Shown: positions 1-8,415 of the stretch, in pieces
Layout of the letters: the number at the start of each line of letters is the position of its first letter
How positions within the stretch are numbered: the first letter of the stretch is position 1
Source: Oscillospiraceae bacterium
GTDB taxonomy: Bacteria; Bacillota; Clostridia; Oscillospirales; Oscillospiraceae
Assembly: GCA_017415775.1 (NCBI GenBank)
Contig: JAFQFC010000056.1
Span: 1-60,203, forward strand
Reading direction: 5' to 3'
Length of the DNA stretch: 60,203 bases
The notes under the pieces: model-generated
What the model saw: the letters and a program-made list of their open reading frames with translations, nothing else
What the model was told of the DNA's origin: nothing
Database searches by the model: none
Made by a program: the position numbers and the translations under genes

Positions 1-771
1 ACCTTCCGTACCCGTGAGTTCGAGCAGATGGAGCTGGAGTTCTTCTGCAAGCCCGGTACCGATCTGGAGTGGTTCGCTTACTGGCGCAACTTCTGCCACC
101 AGTGGCTGCTGGACCTGAACATGGCCGATGAGAACCTGCGTCTGCGTGACCACGATCCCGAGGAGCTGTGCTTCTACTCCAAGGCCACCACCGACTTCGA
201 GTTCATGTTCCCCTTCGGCTGGGGCGAGCTGTGGGGCGTGGCTGACCGTACCGACTACGACCTGACCCAGCACCAGAACACCTCCGGTGTGGACATGACC
301 TACTTCGATCCCGAGACCAACGAGCACTACATTCCCTACGTGGTGGAGCCCTCTCTGGGTGCTGACCGTGTGGTGCTGGCTTTCCTGGTGGAAGCTTATG
401 ACGAGGAAGTGGTGGACGAGGCCAAGGGCGACACCCGTGTGGTCATGCATTTCCATCCCGCTCTGGCTCCCTTCAAGGCTGCTGTGCTGCCCCTGAGCAA
501 GAAGCTCAGCGGACCCGCCCGCGAGATCTATGCAGACCTTGCCAAGGAGTGGATGATCGACTTCGACGAGACAGGTTCTATCGGCAAGCGCTATCGCCGT
601 GAGGACGAGATCGGTACTCCCTTCTGCATCACCGTGGACTTCGACACCGTGGGCGACGCTGAGAAGGCCGGCGACGGCTGCGTCACCGTCCGTGAGCGCG
701 ACACCATGGAGCAGGTCAGAATTCCCATCAGCGAGCTGAAGAACTACTTGCGCGAGAAGCTGGCTTACTAA
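1..771 (+). CDS. glyS: Glycyl-tRNA synthetase, C-terminal part (5' end outside window)
   Basis: The reading frame is open from base 1 and ends at TAA 769-771, so 256 C-terminal residues are visible. They match the single-chain class II glycyl-tRNA synthetase, which charges tRNA-Gly in the cytoplasm. Visible signatures are the [16 protein letters not shown] segment of the catalytic core, class II motif 3 ([13 protein letters not shown], with the ATP-binding Arg) and the C-terminal anticodon-binding domain beginning near [11 protein letters not shown]. The gene ends in a strong terminator shared with the convergent ygjV-like gene. Its codons are strongly biased, as expected of a highly expressed gene. 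Family assignment is secure; the missing N-terminus cannot be judged. Confidence 0.95.
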   Translation, partial: TFRTREFEQMELEFFCKPGTDLEWFAYWRNFCHQWLLDLNMADENLRLRDHDPEELCFYSKATTDFEFMFPFGWGELWGVADRTDYDLTQHQNTSGVDMTYFDPETNEHYIPYVVEPSLGADRVVLAFLVEAYDEEVVDEAKGDTRVVMHFHPALAPFKAAVLPLSKKLSGPAREIYADLAKEWMIDFDETGSIGKRYRREDEIGTPFCITVDFDTVGDAEKAGDGCVTVRERDTMEQVRIPISELKNYLREKLAY

Positions 772-782
772 GAAATAGTGAT

Positions 783-819
783 AAAAAAAGACACGGAACT
801 TTCGTTCCGTGTCTTTTTT
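783..819. terminator. Bidirectional intrinsic terminator
   Basis: A perfect stem (GACACGGAA ... TTCCGTGTC) with loop CTTTCG-like bases is flanked by an A-run on the left and a T-run on the right. It lies between the convergent glyS and ygjV-like genes and can serve both. Confidence 0.9.
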
Positions 820-820
820 G

Positions 821-1348
821 TCAGTTTTTTGCATTTTCCTTGCGGAAGCGGACAATGCCCACCGCCGAGGAAATGATGGACAACCCTTCGTTGGCGATGC
901 CGCCAATGGAGAAGACGAAGATATTGTACAGTAAAATCATGGACGAAGTTCCCAAAACGCTTTGCCGCAGAAGCTGAGGGTTGCCGAAAGACATGAAAAT
1001 GGTGTTGGCAGCCAGCGCAGCGATGATCAGCAAAGAGATAGGGCCCTGCCAGGAAAGAGCGCCCACGGTCACCATGGCTGCAGCCAGAACAAGGGCGGAA
1101 ATGGTGTGCACCTTGCCGGTATCCTTCTGGAAATAGAAGACGATGTTGCGGATGATGCACACAATATTCAGGGTGAAGCCGGAAGCGGCGTCGAGAAACA
1201 GGTAGGCAAGGCAGGTGCAGGCCGTGGCGGCGGTTTGTACCAACAGCAGGGAACGCTTGGTGTTCATCTGGTAGGAGATGACGGTGATGACCGTGGCCAG
1301 AATGCCCAGCGCCTGCCCGATGAGCTGCTGCGTCTGCGGTGTCATCAT
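821..1348 (-). CDS. YgjV-family inner-membrane protein
   Basis: A 175-residue, very hydrophobic protein with about five or six membrane segments and short loops. The pattern (QALGILATVITVISYQ near the N-terminus, a CIIRN motif, repeated short helices) resembles the YgjV/Imp-YgjV family, whose biochemical function is unknown. The start is taken at 1348 because GGAGGAAGA lies just upstream and because this ATG overlaps the stop codon of the MATE gene as ATGA, a sign of translational coupling. A longer upstream frame would run deep inside the MATE gene and is not believed. It may act together with the MATE exporter. Confidence 0.75.
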   Translation of the reverse strand: MMTPQTQQLIGQALGILATVITVISYQMNTKRSLLLVQTAATACTCLAYLFLDAASGFTLNIVCIIRNIVFYFQKDTGKVHTISALVLAAAMVTVGALSWQGPISLLIIAALAANTIFMSFGNPQLLRQSVLGTSSMILLYNIFVFSIGGIANEGLSIISSAVGIVRFRKENAKN

Positions 1349-2730
1349 TCTTCCTCCCCCGGAGTCTCGCCGTTGGGGGGCAGCTTGCTGAGCAGCCGGC
1401 GGTTCAGGCGGAGATAGTAGGCCAGCGTGATGGCCAAGGCCACCACCTCGGCGATGGGATAGGACCACCACACCAGATTGCTGTTGCCGGTACGCTGGCC
1501 AAGGAGGGCCAGCACGAAGGCGGCGGGGATCAGCACGATCAGCTGGCGGATGAAGGAAACGATCATGGAGTAGACGGACTTGCCTGTGGCTTGGAAAGCG
1601 CCGCCCAGAGCGATGCAGATGGCGGCAATGGGAAAGCTGAGGGAGATGATCCGCAGGGCGGGTGTACCTACGGCCAGCAAGGTTTCGGTGGCATCAAAAA
1701 GACGCAGCAGGGTGTGAGGGATGGTCTGGAAAATGATGGTGCCGAGAGCCATAATGCCCAGGGCGTAGAGGCAGACTCGCTTGATGCACTCGGCCATGCG
1801 CAGGCGCTTGCGTGCGCCGAAGTTGTAGGCCAGAATGGAGACGGATCCGTTGTTCAGGCCGAAGATGGGCATGAAGATGAAGCTGTTGAGCTTGAAGTAG
1901 ATGCCGAAAGCAGTGGCAGCGGTTTCCTTAGCCTCGTGGTAGGTGATGAGGATCTTGTTCATCAGGAAGGTCATTACCGAGCCGATCGCCATCATGATGA
2001 CGGAGGGGATGCCGATGGCGTAGATGCCGCCGATGATGTGGCCGTTGGGGCGGAAGCCACGGAAATCCAGATGGATGTCCTTGTTATAGTGGTGGTTGAG
2101 GAAAACGGCCAGAATAGCGCCGCAGACCTGACCGGTGACGGTAGCCCAAGCGGCACCGGCCACACCCAGATCCAGAACGAAGATAAAGACGGGATCGAGA
2201 ATAATGTTGATGATGGCGCCGGTACCCTGGGTGATCATGCTGAGGATACTGCGGCCGGTGCCCTGCAGAATTCGTTCGAAGGTGATCTGGATAAAGATAC
2301 CCATGGACAGGCAGCCGACGATCCGGAGGTAGTCGTTGCCCATGTCAATAATTTCCTGTACCTTGGTCTGGGCAGAGAAGAAGGTGTTGGAGAAGAGGGC
2401 CACCAAAACAAGGCAGACAATGGAAGAAGAGACGGCCAGAAACAGACCGTTGCAGGCCACATCGTTGGCACGTTTCTGATTGCCGGCGCCCAGTGCGTGA
2501 CCCAGCAGGGCGTTGATACCCACGGCGGTACCGGAGGCCAAAGCGACGATCAGCTGCTGCGCAGGGAAGGCCAGCGAAACGGCGGTCAGTGCCTGCTCGC
2601 TGATCTTGGCGACGAAAATGCTGTCTACGATGTTGTACAGGGCCTGCACCAGCATGGAGGCGATGATGGGCAGCGACATGTTCCAAATGAGCTGATTGAT
2701 GGGCATGATGCCCAGCTTGTTTCCCTTCAT
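1345..2730 (-). CDS. MATE-family efflux transporter
   Basis: The 461-residue protein has about 12 transmembrane helices in two homologous halves, the normal size for multidrug and toxic compound extrusion (MATE) carriers, which are cation-coupled antiporters of the plasma membrane. Family hallmarks seen are the N-terminal IWNMSLPIIASMLVQALYNIVD segment split over helix 1 and helix 2, GLGAGNQKRAND-like loops and the AWATVTGQ motif. An AAAGGA Shine-Dalgarno site precedes ATG 2730. It is cotranscribed with the ygjV-like gene, overlapping it by 4 bases. Substrate cannot be predicted. A TATAAT box with an upstream TG (2769-2774) lies directly upstream. Confidence 0.92.
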   Translation of the reverse strand: MKGNKLGIMPINQLIWNMSLPIIASMLVQALYNIVDSIFVAKISEQALTAVSLAFPAQQLIVALASGTAVGINALLGHALGAGNQKRANDVACNGLFLAVSSSIVCLVLVALFSNTFFSAQTKVQEIIDMGNDYLRIVGCLSMGIFIQITFERILQGTGRSILSMITQGTGAIINIILDPVFIFVLDLGVAGAAWATVTGQVCGAILAVFLNHHYNKDIHLDFRGFRPNGHIIGGIYAIGIPSVIMMAIGSVMTFLMNKILITYHEAKETAATAFGIYFKLNSFIFMPIFGLNNGSVSILAYNFGARKRLRMAECIKRVCLYALGIMALGTIIFQTIPHTLLRLFDATETLLAVGTPALRIISLSFPIAAICIALGGAFQATGKSVYSMIVSFIRQLIVLIPAAFVLALLGQRTGNSNLVWWSYPIAEVVALAITLAYYLRLNRRLLSKLPPNGETPGEEE

Positions 2731-2768
2731 ATAAAAACATCCTTTGTCTGTTAAAATGCAACTTTGGC

Positions 2769-2774
2769 ATTATA
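2769..2774 (-). promoter_or_regulatory. Likely -10 box of the MATE/ygjV promoter
   Basis: A perfect TATAAT on the minus strand with an extended TGN just upstream, about 40 bases before the MATE start and directly after the DUF1292 terminator. No clear -35 hexamer is visible. Confidence 0.55.
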
Positions 2775-2785
2775 TCACAGGTAAT

Positions 2786-2835
2786 AAAAAAAGAAAACCC
2801 CGAAAAGAGGTGTTTTACTCTTTCCGGGTGTTTTC
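2786..2835 (-). terminator. Intrinsic terminator after the DUF1292 gene
   Basis: Long imperfect stem (GAAAACACCC... pairing with ...GGGGTTTTC) followed on the minus strand by seven T. It ends the AlaX-DUF1292 transcript just before the MATE promoter. Confidence 0.85.
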
Positions 2836-2877
2836 TTTTTGCGTTTCGAATGTCATAGCCTGCGGGCGGGGAGCAGC

Positions 2878-3162
2878 TTATTCCTCGCCGAAGCTTTCCA
2901 TAAAAGCATCAAACACGGCGTTGGTGATGGCCTCGTCAGCCACGAACTCCAGAGACTCGCCATTGACGCTTTCCATGATGACCAGACCAACCTCTGCGCC
3001 ATCTTCGATGTCCACGGGGCACAGCACGGCAAACTCACGGCCCTCATACTCCATCCAGCTCAGGATCTGATGGGCTTCTTCCTTGCCGTCGTCATCGATC
3101 AGCATAATGGTAGGGACAGTTTCGTCCTCGGGGGTGGTAAATTCCAGTTCCAGATCGCTCAT
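2878..3162 (-). CDS. DUF1292 domain protein
   Basis: A 94-residue, very acidic protein starting MSDLELEFTTPEDETVP. The pattern of alternating strands with TIMLIDDDGKEE, EYEGREFAVLCPV and the late SLEFVADE segment fits DUF1292, a small Firmicutes family with no established function that is often found near alaS/ruvX/tRNA-editing genes. Here it follows the AlaX gene by 13 bases and has a full AAGGAGG site. The start at 3162 is chosen from that site; the frame extends upstream only inside AlaX. Cytoplasmic; role unknown. Confidence 0.8.
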   Translation of the reverse strand: MSDLELEFTTPEDETVPTIMLIDDDGKEEAHQILSWMEYEGREFAVLCPVDIEDGAEVGLVIMESVNGESLEFVADEAITNAVFDAFMESFGEE

Positions 3163-3175
3163 GATTGTTTCCTCC

Positions 3176-4324
3176 TTATTTGTTATCAAAAAATGCTTGG
3201 ATTTCTTCTTTGCCGGCCTGTACACTGCCTTGCGCAAAGCCGTCCCGGCCGCCGCCGCGACCATTCAAGGCTGCGTTCAGGTCCTTGACCAGTTGGCGGA
3301 TGTCCTGCCCGGAGTGGATGACAGCGTACTTATAGCTGCTGCCCTCGCCGCTGAAAACGGCACATCGGCCGCCGCAGGTGAGACTGACGGCGTCGCACAG
3401 GCGGCGCACGCCGTCGCCCTGCAGGGGCGGGAGCACCAGCAGCACATCGCCGGCATTCTGATATTCTGCAGCGGTGCGGCGGAAGGACTCTTCCTCCAAA
3501 GTGGCGGCACGGGCCTTGGCGTCAGCCAGCTCCGTCTGCAGACGCTGCACAGCGGCAAAGGTCTTCTCGCCCTTGACGGACAGGGCTTGTCCGACGGCGT
3601 GGTTTTGCTCCCAGTTGCGGCTCAGGTAGTCCAGCGCACGCTTGCCGCACAGAAGCTCCAGCCGGACGCCGCTGCGGAATTTCTGGCAGGAAAGGAACTT
3701 AACCAGACCCACCTCGCCGCTATGGGCCACATGGGTGCCGCAGCAGGCACAGGTATCGGCGCCGGGGAAACTGGCGATACGGACCTGGCCGGTCAGCTCC
3801 TTTTTGCTGCGGTATTCCAGAGCAGCCAATTCTTCGGCAGAAGGATAGGTGACCACGAAGGGGTGATTTTCCCAAAGATACTGATTGGCACGGGCCTCGA
3901 CGGCCAGCACATCCTCCCATGTCATGTCGGCATTATAGTCGATGGTGACCACGTCGGCACCCATATGGAAGCCTACGTTGTCACAATGGAAGGCTTCGCA
4001 CAGCATGCCGCTGACGATATGCTCGCCGGAATGCTGCTGCATATGGTCGAAGCGGCGCACCCAGTCGATTTCGCCGTGGACGGTGCTGCCGACTTCCAGC
4101 GCAGCGGCGCAGGTGTGCAGCACCACGCTGTCCTTCTCGTGGACATCGGTGACAGCCACGCCGTTCAAAGCGCCATGGTCGGCAGGCTGGCCGCCGCCTT
4201 CAGGATAAAATGCGGTGCGGTCCAGCGTGACGATGTAGCCGTTCTTCGCTGCTTCGCAGGAGAGAACGGTGGCGGCAAAGGTCTTTAGGTACGCATCGGC
4301 GTAGTAGAGTTTTTCGGTTGCCAT
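3176..4324 (-). CDS. Alanyl-tRNA editing protein, AlaX-L type with DHHA1 domain
   Basis: A 382-residue free-standing homologue of the AlaRS editing region, expected to hydrolyse Ser- or Gly-tRNA-Ala in trans. The order is a small beta-barrel domain (TAFYPEGGGQPADHG near residues 38-52), the editing core with zinc ligands HSGEH (H98, H102) and CCGTH (C194, H198), and a C-terminal DHHA1 domain (GGRCAVFSG near 340, GGGRDGFAQGS near the end). All four expected zinc ligands are present, so it should be active. The start at 4324 follows GGAAAAAGGAAG; an earlier ATG at 4372 has no good ribosome site and overlaps the aspS terminator. DUF1292 is downstream in the same transcript. Confidence 0.93.
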   Translation of the reverse strand: MATEKLYYADAYLKTFAATVLSCEAAKNGYIVTLDRTAFYPEGGGQPADHGALNGVAVTDVHEKDSVVLHTCAAALEVGSTVHGEIDWVRRFDHMQQHSGEHIVSGMLCEAFHCDNVGFHMGADVVTIDYNADMTWEDVLAVEARANQYLWENHPFVVTYPSAEELAALEYRSKKELTGQVRIASFPGADTCACCGTHVAHSGEVGLVKFLSCQKFRSGVRLELLCGKRALDYLSRNWEQNHAVGQALSVKGEKTFAAVQRLQTELADAKARAATLEEESFRRTAAEYQNAGDVLLVLPPLQGDGVRRLCDAVSLTCGGRCAVFSGEGSSYKYAVIHSGQDIRQLVKDLNAALNGRGGGRDGFAQGSVQAGKEEIQAFFDNK

Positions 4325-4372
4325 AGCTTCACTTCCTTTTTCCATAGTGTGCCATAAAGAGAAGAAAAACAC

Positions 4373-4403
4373 AAGCGGCGGACGAAATTTTCGTCCGCCG
4401 CTT
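4373..4403 (-). terminator. Intrinsic terminator of hisS-aspS
   Basis: GC-rich perfect stem (AAGCGGCGGACGAAA and its complement) between the end of aspS and the start of AlaX, followed on the minus strand by a T-rich stretch. Confidence 0.85.
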
Positions 4404-4424
4404 TGGACTTTTCAGGAAGGGGAC

Positions 4425-6200
4425 TTATTCTTCCACATTCACCACAGCGATGTGCAGCTCGTCCAGCTGCTTCTGGGTGACGGCGGAGGGAGCGTCCATC
4501 ATGATATCCTGTGCATTCTTGTTCATGGGGAAGGGGATGATCTCACGGATGGAAGCCTCGCCGGCCAGCAGCATGACCATGCGGTCCACGCCGGGGGCGA
4601 TACCTGCGTGAGGAGGTGCGCCGTAGGTGAAGGCGTTGTACATGGCGGGGAACTTGGCCTTCACGTCCTCTTCGCCCAGACGGACCAGCTCGAAGGCCTT
4701 GATCATAATGTCGGGGTCGTGGTTACGGACAGCGCCGGAGCTCAGCTCCACGCCGTTGCAGACCAGGTCGTACTGGTCGGCGGTGATGTCCAGAGCATCG
4801 ATCTCGCCCCGCTCCACCTTCAGCAGGGTTTCCATACCGCCGCTGGGCATGGAGAAGGGGTTATGGCAGAACTCCAGCTCGCCGGACTCCTCGCCGATCT
4901 CGTACATGGGGAAGTCCACGATCCAGCAGAACTCGTAACGCTCGGTATCCATATGCTCGGGGCAGGCCAGACCCAGCTTGTTGCGCAGCACGCCGGCGGT
5001 CTTCTGGGCCACCAGCTTCTTGCCGGCGGTGAGACCCACCAGGCAGCCGGGGGTCAGACCCAGCTTGGCAGTGAGCTGTTCCTTGAGGGGAGCGGCAAAC
5101 TTGGCAATACCGCCAACGATCTCGCCCTGCTCGTCCACCTTAAACCAGTAAGCCTTGTTGCCGGACTGGACTTCCACCTCGGTGCAGACCTTATCGATGG
5201 CCTTGCGGGCCAGCTTACAGTCGGACACCACGATGGCCTTAACGGTCTGGCCCTCAAAGGGACCGAAACCGCAGCTGTGCAGCTCGTCGGTCACATCCTG
5301 CACGGTCAGGTCGATGCGCAGGTCGGGCTTGTCGGAGCCGTAGACTTCCAGCGCCTCGTTGAAGGGGATGCGGCGGAAGGGAGCGGAAGAGGCCACGTTA
5401 TAGATGCCGTACTTGGCAAAGATGGGGGGGAAGACAGTCTCGATGACGGAGAACACGTCGTCCTGGGTGGCGAAGGCCATTTCCATATCCAGCTGATAGA
5501 ACTCGCCGGGGCTGCGGTCGCCACGGGCATCCTCATCACGGAAGCAGGGGGCGATCTGGAAATAGCGGTCGAAGCCGGAGGTCATCAGCAGCTGCTTGAA
5601 CTGCTGGGGCGCCTGGGGCAGAGCGTAGAACTTGCCGGGATGCTTGCGGGCAGGCACCAGATAGTCACGGGCGCCCTCGGGGGAAGAGGCGGTCAGGATG
5701 GGGGTGGTGATCTCCAGGAAGCCCTGCTCGGTCATGCCCTGACGCAGAGCGGATACCACATTGCAGCGCAGGATGATGTTGTTCTTCACGGCGGGGTTGC
5801 GCAGATCCAGATAGCGGTGCTTCAGGCGCATGGTCTCATCGGCCTCGCGGGAGCGGTTGATCTCGAAGGGCAGGCTGTTGTGACGGCAGCGGCCCAGAAC
5901 CTCGATCTTGGAAGGCACCACTTCGATCTCGCCGGTGGGCAGCTTGGGGTTCTTGCTGGAGCGCTCACGAACCACGCCCTCCACGGAGATGGTGGACTCC
6001 TTGTTCAGGCCGTGGATGGCAGCCATCATGTCCTCGGTCTCGATGACCACCTGGGTGGTACCGTAGAAGTCACGCAGCACCACAAAGGCAAAGTTGCTGC
6101 CCACTTCGCGGACGTTTTCCATCCAGCCAACGATCTTTACCTGCTTGCCGGCGTCAGCCAGACGTAGCTCCCCGCAGGTATGGGTACGGGATTGCATCAT
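4425..6200 (-). CDS. aspS: Aspartyl-tRNA synthetase
   Basis: 591 residues, the normal length of bacterial AspRS with its GAD insertion domain. The N-terminal OB fold recognises the anticodon (VKIVGWMENVREVGSNFAF). The class II core shows the flipping-loop/motif 2 region FRDEDARGDRSPGEFYQLD and motif 3 GIAPGVDRMVMLL. Start at 6200 (ATGATG) is preceded by AAAAGGAGATTTGAACT. It lies 72 bases downstream of hisS on the same strand and is therefore governed by the T-box leader upstream of hisS. The specifier codon of that leader appears to be Asp (see T-box). Whether it also charges tRNA-Asn (non-discriminating type) cannot be decided here. Confidence 0.97.
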   Translation of the reverse strand: MMQSRTHTCGELRLADAGKQVKIVGWMENVREVGSNFAFVVLRDFYGTTQVVIETEDMMAAIHGLNKESTISVEGVVRERSSKNPKLPTGEIEVVPSKIEVLGRCRHNSLPFEINRSREADETMRLKHRYLDLRNPAVKNNIILRCNVVSALRQGMTEQGFLEITTPILTASSPEGARDYLVPARKHPGKFYALPQAPQQFKQLLMTSGFDRYFQIAPCFRDEDARGDRSPGEFYQLDMEMAFATQDDVFSVIETVFPPIFAKYGIYNVASSAPFRRIPFNEALEVYGSDKPDLRIDLTVQDVTDELHSCGFGPFEGQTVKAIVVSDCKLARKAIDKVCTEVEVQSGNKAYWFKVDEQGEIVGGIAKFAAPLKEQLTAKLGLTPGCLVGLTAGKKLVAQKTAGVLRNKLGLACPEHMDTERYEFCWIVDFPMYEIGEESGELEFCHNPFSMPSGGMETLLKVERGEIDALDITADQYDLVCNGVELSSGAVRNHDPDIMIKAFELVRLGEEDVKAKFPAMYNAFTYGAPPHAGIAPGVDRMVMLLAGEASIREIIPFPMNKNAQDIMMDAPSAVTQKQLDELHIAVVNVEE

Positions 6201-6272
6201 AGTTCAAATCTCCTTTTCAGGTGAATATTAATTACAAACTGTATTATATCTTGAAAATATTGCGAATAGAAA

Positions 6273-7631
6273 TCACTTTTCCAGGATCACGCAGCCGGCA
6301 TTCTTTTCGGCGAGGCCGGCACGGATGCGTGCGAGGGTCTCGTCAAAGCCCAGCTTGGTCTGCTCGCCGGTGACCATGTCCTTGCAGGCCACCACGCCCT
6401 GTGCGATCTCGTCCTCACCCAGGAAGACCACGTAGGGGATGCCCAGGTTGTTGGCGTAGTTCATCTTGGCCTTGAACTTCTTCTGCTCGGTGTAGAGCTG
6501 GGTGCGGATGCCGGCGCTGCGCAGGTCGGTGGCCAGGGAAATGGCGGGCGCCAGATCCTCGGTCATGGGCAGGATCAGCACGTCGGCGGGAGCGGTGGGC
6601 AGAGCGGGATTCAGCAGGCCCTGCTCACCCAGCACGTAGAACAGGCGGGTCAGGCCGATGGAGATGCCCACGCCGGGCAGCTGACGGTCGGTATAGTACT
6701 CGGCCAGATTGTCGTAGCGGCCGCCGGAGCAGACAGAACCGATTTCGGGATAGTCCAGCAGGGTGGTCTCATAGACGGTGCCGGTGTAGTAGTCCAGACC
6801 CCGGGCGATGGTCAGATCCACGGCGAAGTTGGCCTCGGGCACGCCGAAAGCGGACAGGTACTTCACCACGGTGTTCAGCTCGCCCAGACCTTCGTCAAAG
6901 ATCTCGTTGCGGCCGGCATAGCCCTGCAGGGCAGAGAGGACCTCGGCGTTGGTGCCGGTGATGGCAATGAACTTCAGGATCTCATCGGCCTGTGCTTCGG
7001 TGAGGGCGATCTCGTCAATGAGCAGTGTGCGGACCTTTTCGGCGCCGATCTTGTCCAGCTTGTCCACGGTGCGCATGATGTCGCCGGACTTGTCGGCCAG
7101 TTCCTGCATGGCGTAGAAGCCGTTGAGGATCTTGCGGTTATTCACACGGATCTGGAAGCGCTTCAGGCCCAGAGCGGTGAAGGTCTGGCAGATGATGGAG
7201 GGGATCTCCGCCTCATTGACGATGTCCAGCTTGCCGTCGCCGATGATGTCGATGTCGGCCTGATAGAACTCACGGAAGCGGCCGCGCTGGGCACGCTCGC
7301 CACGGTAGACTTTGCCGATCTGATAGCGGCGGAAGGGGAAGCTGAGGTCGTTGTAGTGCAGGGCCACATACTTGGCCAGAGGCACCGTCAGGTCAAAGCG
7401 CAGGCTCAGGTCGGCGTCGCCCTTGCTGAAGCGGTAGATCTGCTTTTCGGTTTCGCCGCCGCCCTTGGCCAGAAGCACTTCGCTGGACTCGATGACAGGG
7501 GTGTCCAGAGGGGTGAAGCCGTAGCGGGCATAGGTGGTGCGCAGGATCTCCATCATCCGTTCCATCTGCTGCTGGGGTGCGGGCAGCAGTTCCATGAAGC
7601 CGGAGAGGGTGCGCGGGGTCATTTTAGCCAT
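6273..7631 (-). CDS. hisS: Histidyl-tRNA synthetase
   Basis: 452 residues. The class II catalytic domain shows motif 2 (VYRGERAQRGRFREFYQ), the HisRS-specific ARGLDYYTGTVYE motif and motif 3-like GISIGLTRLFYVL. A C-terminal Rossmann-like anticodon-binding domain starts at VLILPMTEDLAPA. The start at 7631 (MAKMTPRTLSGFMELLP) follows AAAGGAGCGATCCACC; the frame remains open upstream, but that extension runs through the T-box terminator and is untranslated leader. First gene of the hisS-aspS operon. Its expression should depend on uncharged tRNA sensed by the leader. Confidence 0.96.
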   Translation of the reverse strand: MAKMTPRTLSGFMELLPAPQQQMERMMEILRTTYARYGFTPLDTPVIESSEVLLAKGGGETEKQIYRFSKGDADLSLRFDLTVPLAKYVALHYNDLSFPFRRYQIGKVYRGERAQRGRFREFYQADIDIIGDGKLDIVNEAEIPSIICQTFTALGLKRFQIRVNNRKILNGFYAMQELADKSGDIMRTVDKLDKIGAEKVRTLLIDEIALTEAQADEILKFIAITGTNAEVLSALQGYAGRNEIFDEGLGELNTVVKYLSAFGVPEANFAVDLTIARGLDYYTGTVYETTLLDYPEIGSVCSGGRYDNLAEYYTDRQLPGVGISIGLTRLFYVLGEQGLLNPALPTAPADVLILPMTEDLAPAISLATDLRSAGIRTQLYTEQKKFKAKMNYANNLGIPYVVFLGEDEIAQGVVACKDMVTGEQTKLGFDETLARIRAGLAEKNAGCVILEK

Positions 7632-7686
7632 GGTGGATCGCTCCTTTATGTGAAGATATTTCTTGATTTTCGGCTGTGTGGGGACA

Positions 7687-7929
7687 AAAAAACGCTCTCG
7701 CCCCCTGTTTTGGGACGAGAGCGTAACGCTTCGTGGTGCCACCCAAATTCAGCATCCCGGAAGGATGCCCTTTCACGCCCGTTGTTGCGTCGGGCGAACC
7801 GCAGATGTTTCCATCCCCGCTCTGCCGCTGTCTTCATCCTGCTTGCCGCAGTGTGCTTACAGCCAAAGGCACACCTCTCTGGGGCGGTGGGACAGAACTA
7901 CTCCTGCGACGTCATCGCGGTCAATTCCA
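7687..7929 (-). promoter_or_regulatory. T-box leader (tRNA-Asp type) controlling hisS-aspS
   Basis: Read on the minus strand, the leader carries in order: a stem I base with a GATGACG kink-turn, the AGTAG and CAGAGAG elements, the GGCTGTAAG distal-loop motif, a specifier loop GAAGACAGC, and the T-box bulge GGGTGGCACCACG (7732-7744 region), then the intrinsic terminator GCTCTCG...CGAGAGC with seven T (about 7687-7725). The likely specifier is GAC (bases 7832-7830), an Asp codon. The T-box TGGC bulge would pair with a GCCA tRNA end, meaning discriminator G73, which tRNA-Asp has and tRNA-His (C73) does not. T-box riboswitches let transcription continue when the cognate tRNA is uncharged. Class is clear; the exact fold is inferred by eye. 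Confidence 0.92.
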
Positions 7930-7935
7930 TGGTAG

Positions 7936-7964
7936 ATTGTATGCGGTTTTCCGCAAAATGTCAA
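7936..7964 (-). promoter_or_regulatory. Sigma-A promoter of hisS-aspS
   Basis: TTGACA, 17-base spacer, TACAAT on the minus strand, just upstream of the T-box leader. The -35 box overlaps the stop codon of the preceding mgsA-like gene. The spacer carries a GCGG-AAAA-CCGC inverted repeat. Confidence 0.88.
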
Positions 7965-8377
7965 GTGGTGAAGGGCCGGGGCTTGGGATTGACGATGCTG
8001 CGCCAGTCCAGATCGCCCCGTGCCAGACCCAGAACCAGCATTTCGGCAGTGGCCAGATTGCTGGCGTAAGGGATGTTGTTCTGGTCGCACAGGCGGAAGA
8101 TATAGGCAATGTCCTCGTTAGGCAGCTTGGTGTTGGGATCGTCAAAACACAGGACCATGTCGATTTCGTTGTAGGCGATGCGGGCGCCGATCTGCTGGCC
8201 GCCGCCGTGGGCGAAGGACAGGAAACGATGCACGCTCAGGCCGGTGGCTTCGCTGATCTGCTGGCCGGTGGACGAGGTAGCGCACAGGGTGTGCTGGGCA
8301 AGAATGCCGCAATAAGCGGTACAGAACTGGGTCATCAATTCTTTTTTGTTGTCATGAGCAACCAAGGCGATATTCAT
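7961..8377 (-). CDS. Methylglyoxal synthase homologue lacking catalytic Asp/His
   Basis: 138 residues, collinear with MgsA, which turns dihydroxyacetone phosphate into methylglyoxal and phosphate. Kept features are MNIALVAHDNKKELM with the His of VAHD (His8), an ATSSTG phosphate-loop-like segment, EIDMVLCFDDP, NIPYASNLATAEMLV. Odd: the invariant GGDQQ motif (catalytic Asp71 in E. coli) reads GGGQQ here (Gly60), and the PHDPD/PHEPD motif (catalytic His98) reads PNEDI (Asn87). The phosphate loop TGTTG is TSSTG. So fold and family are clear but ordinary methylglyoxal synthase activity is doubtful. It follows minD closely; a minD-mgsA neighbourhood is known in clostridia. Start 8377 follows GAGGAGAAG. 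Confidence 0.85.
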   Translation of the reverse strand: MNIALVAHDNKKELMTQFCTAYCGILAQHTLCATSSTGQQISEATGLSVHRFLSFAHGGGQQIGARIAYNEIDMVLCFDDPNTKLPNEDIAYIFRLCDQNNIPYASNLATAEMLVLGLARGDLDWRSIVNPKPRPFTT

Positions 8378-8415
8378 GGGGGGATCTTCTCCTCTCTTCA
8401 AAATTCTCTCTCTCG

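Noticed and set aside
1349-1471. N-terminal extension of the YgjV-like protein
   Set aside because: Arg/Pro/His-rich residues that are the shadow of the MATE gene; strong ribosome site and ATGA overlap fix the start at 1348.
6201-6272. Separate T-box or promoter for aspS
   Set aside because: AT-rich 72-base gap without T-box motif; no convincing -35/-10 pair; aspS is read from the hisS promoter.
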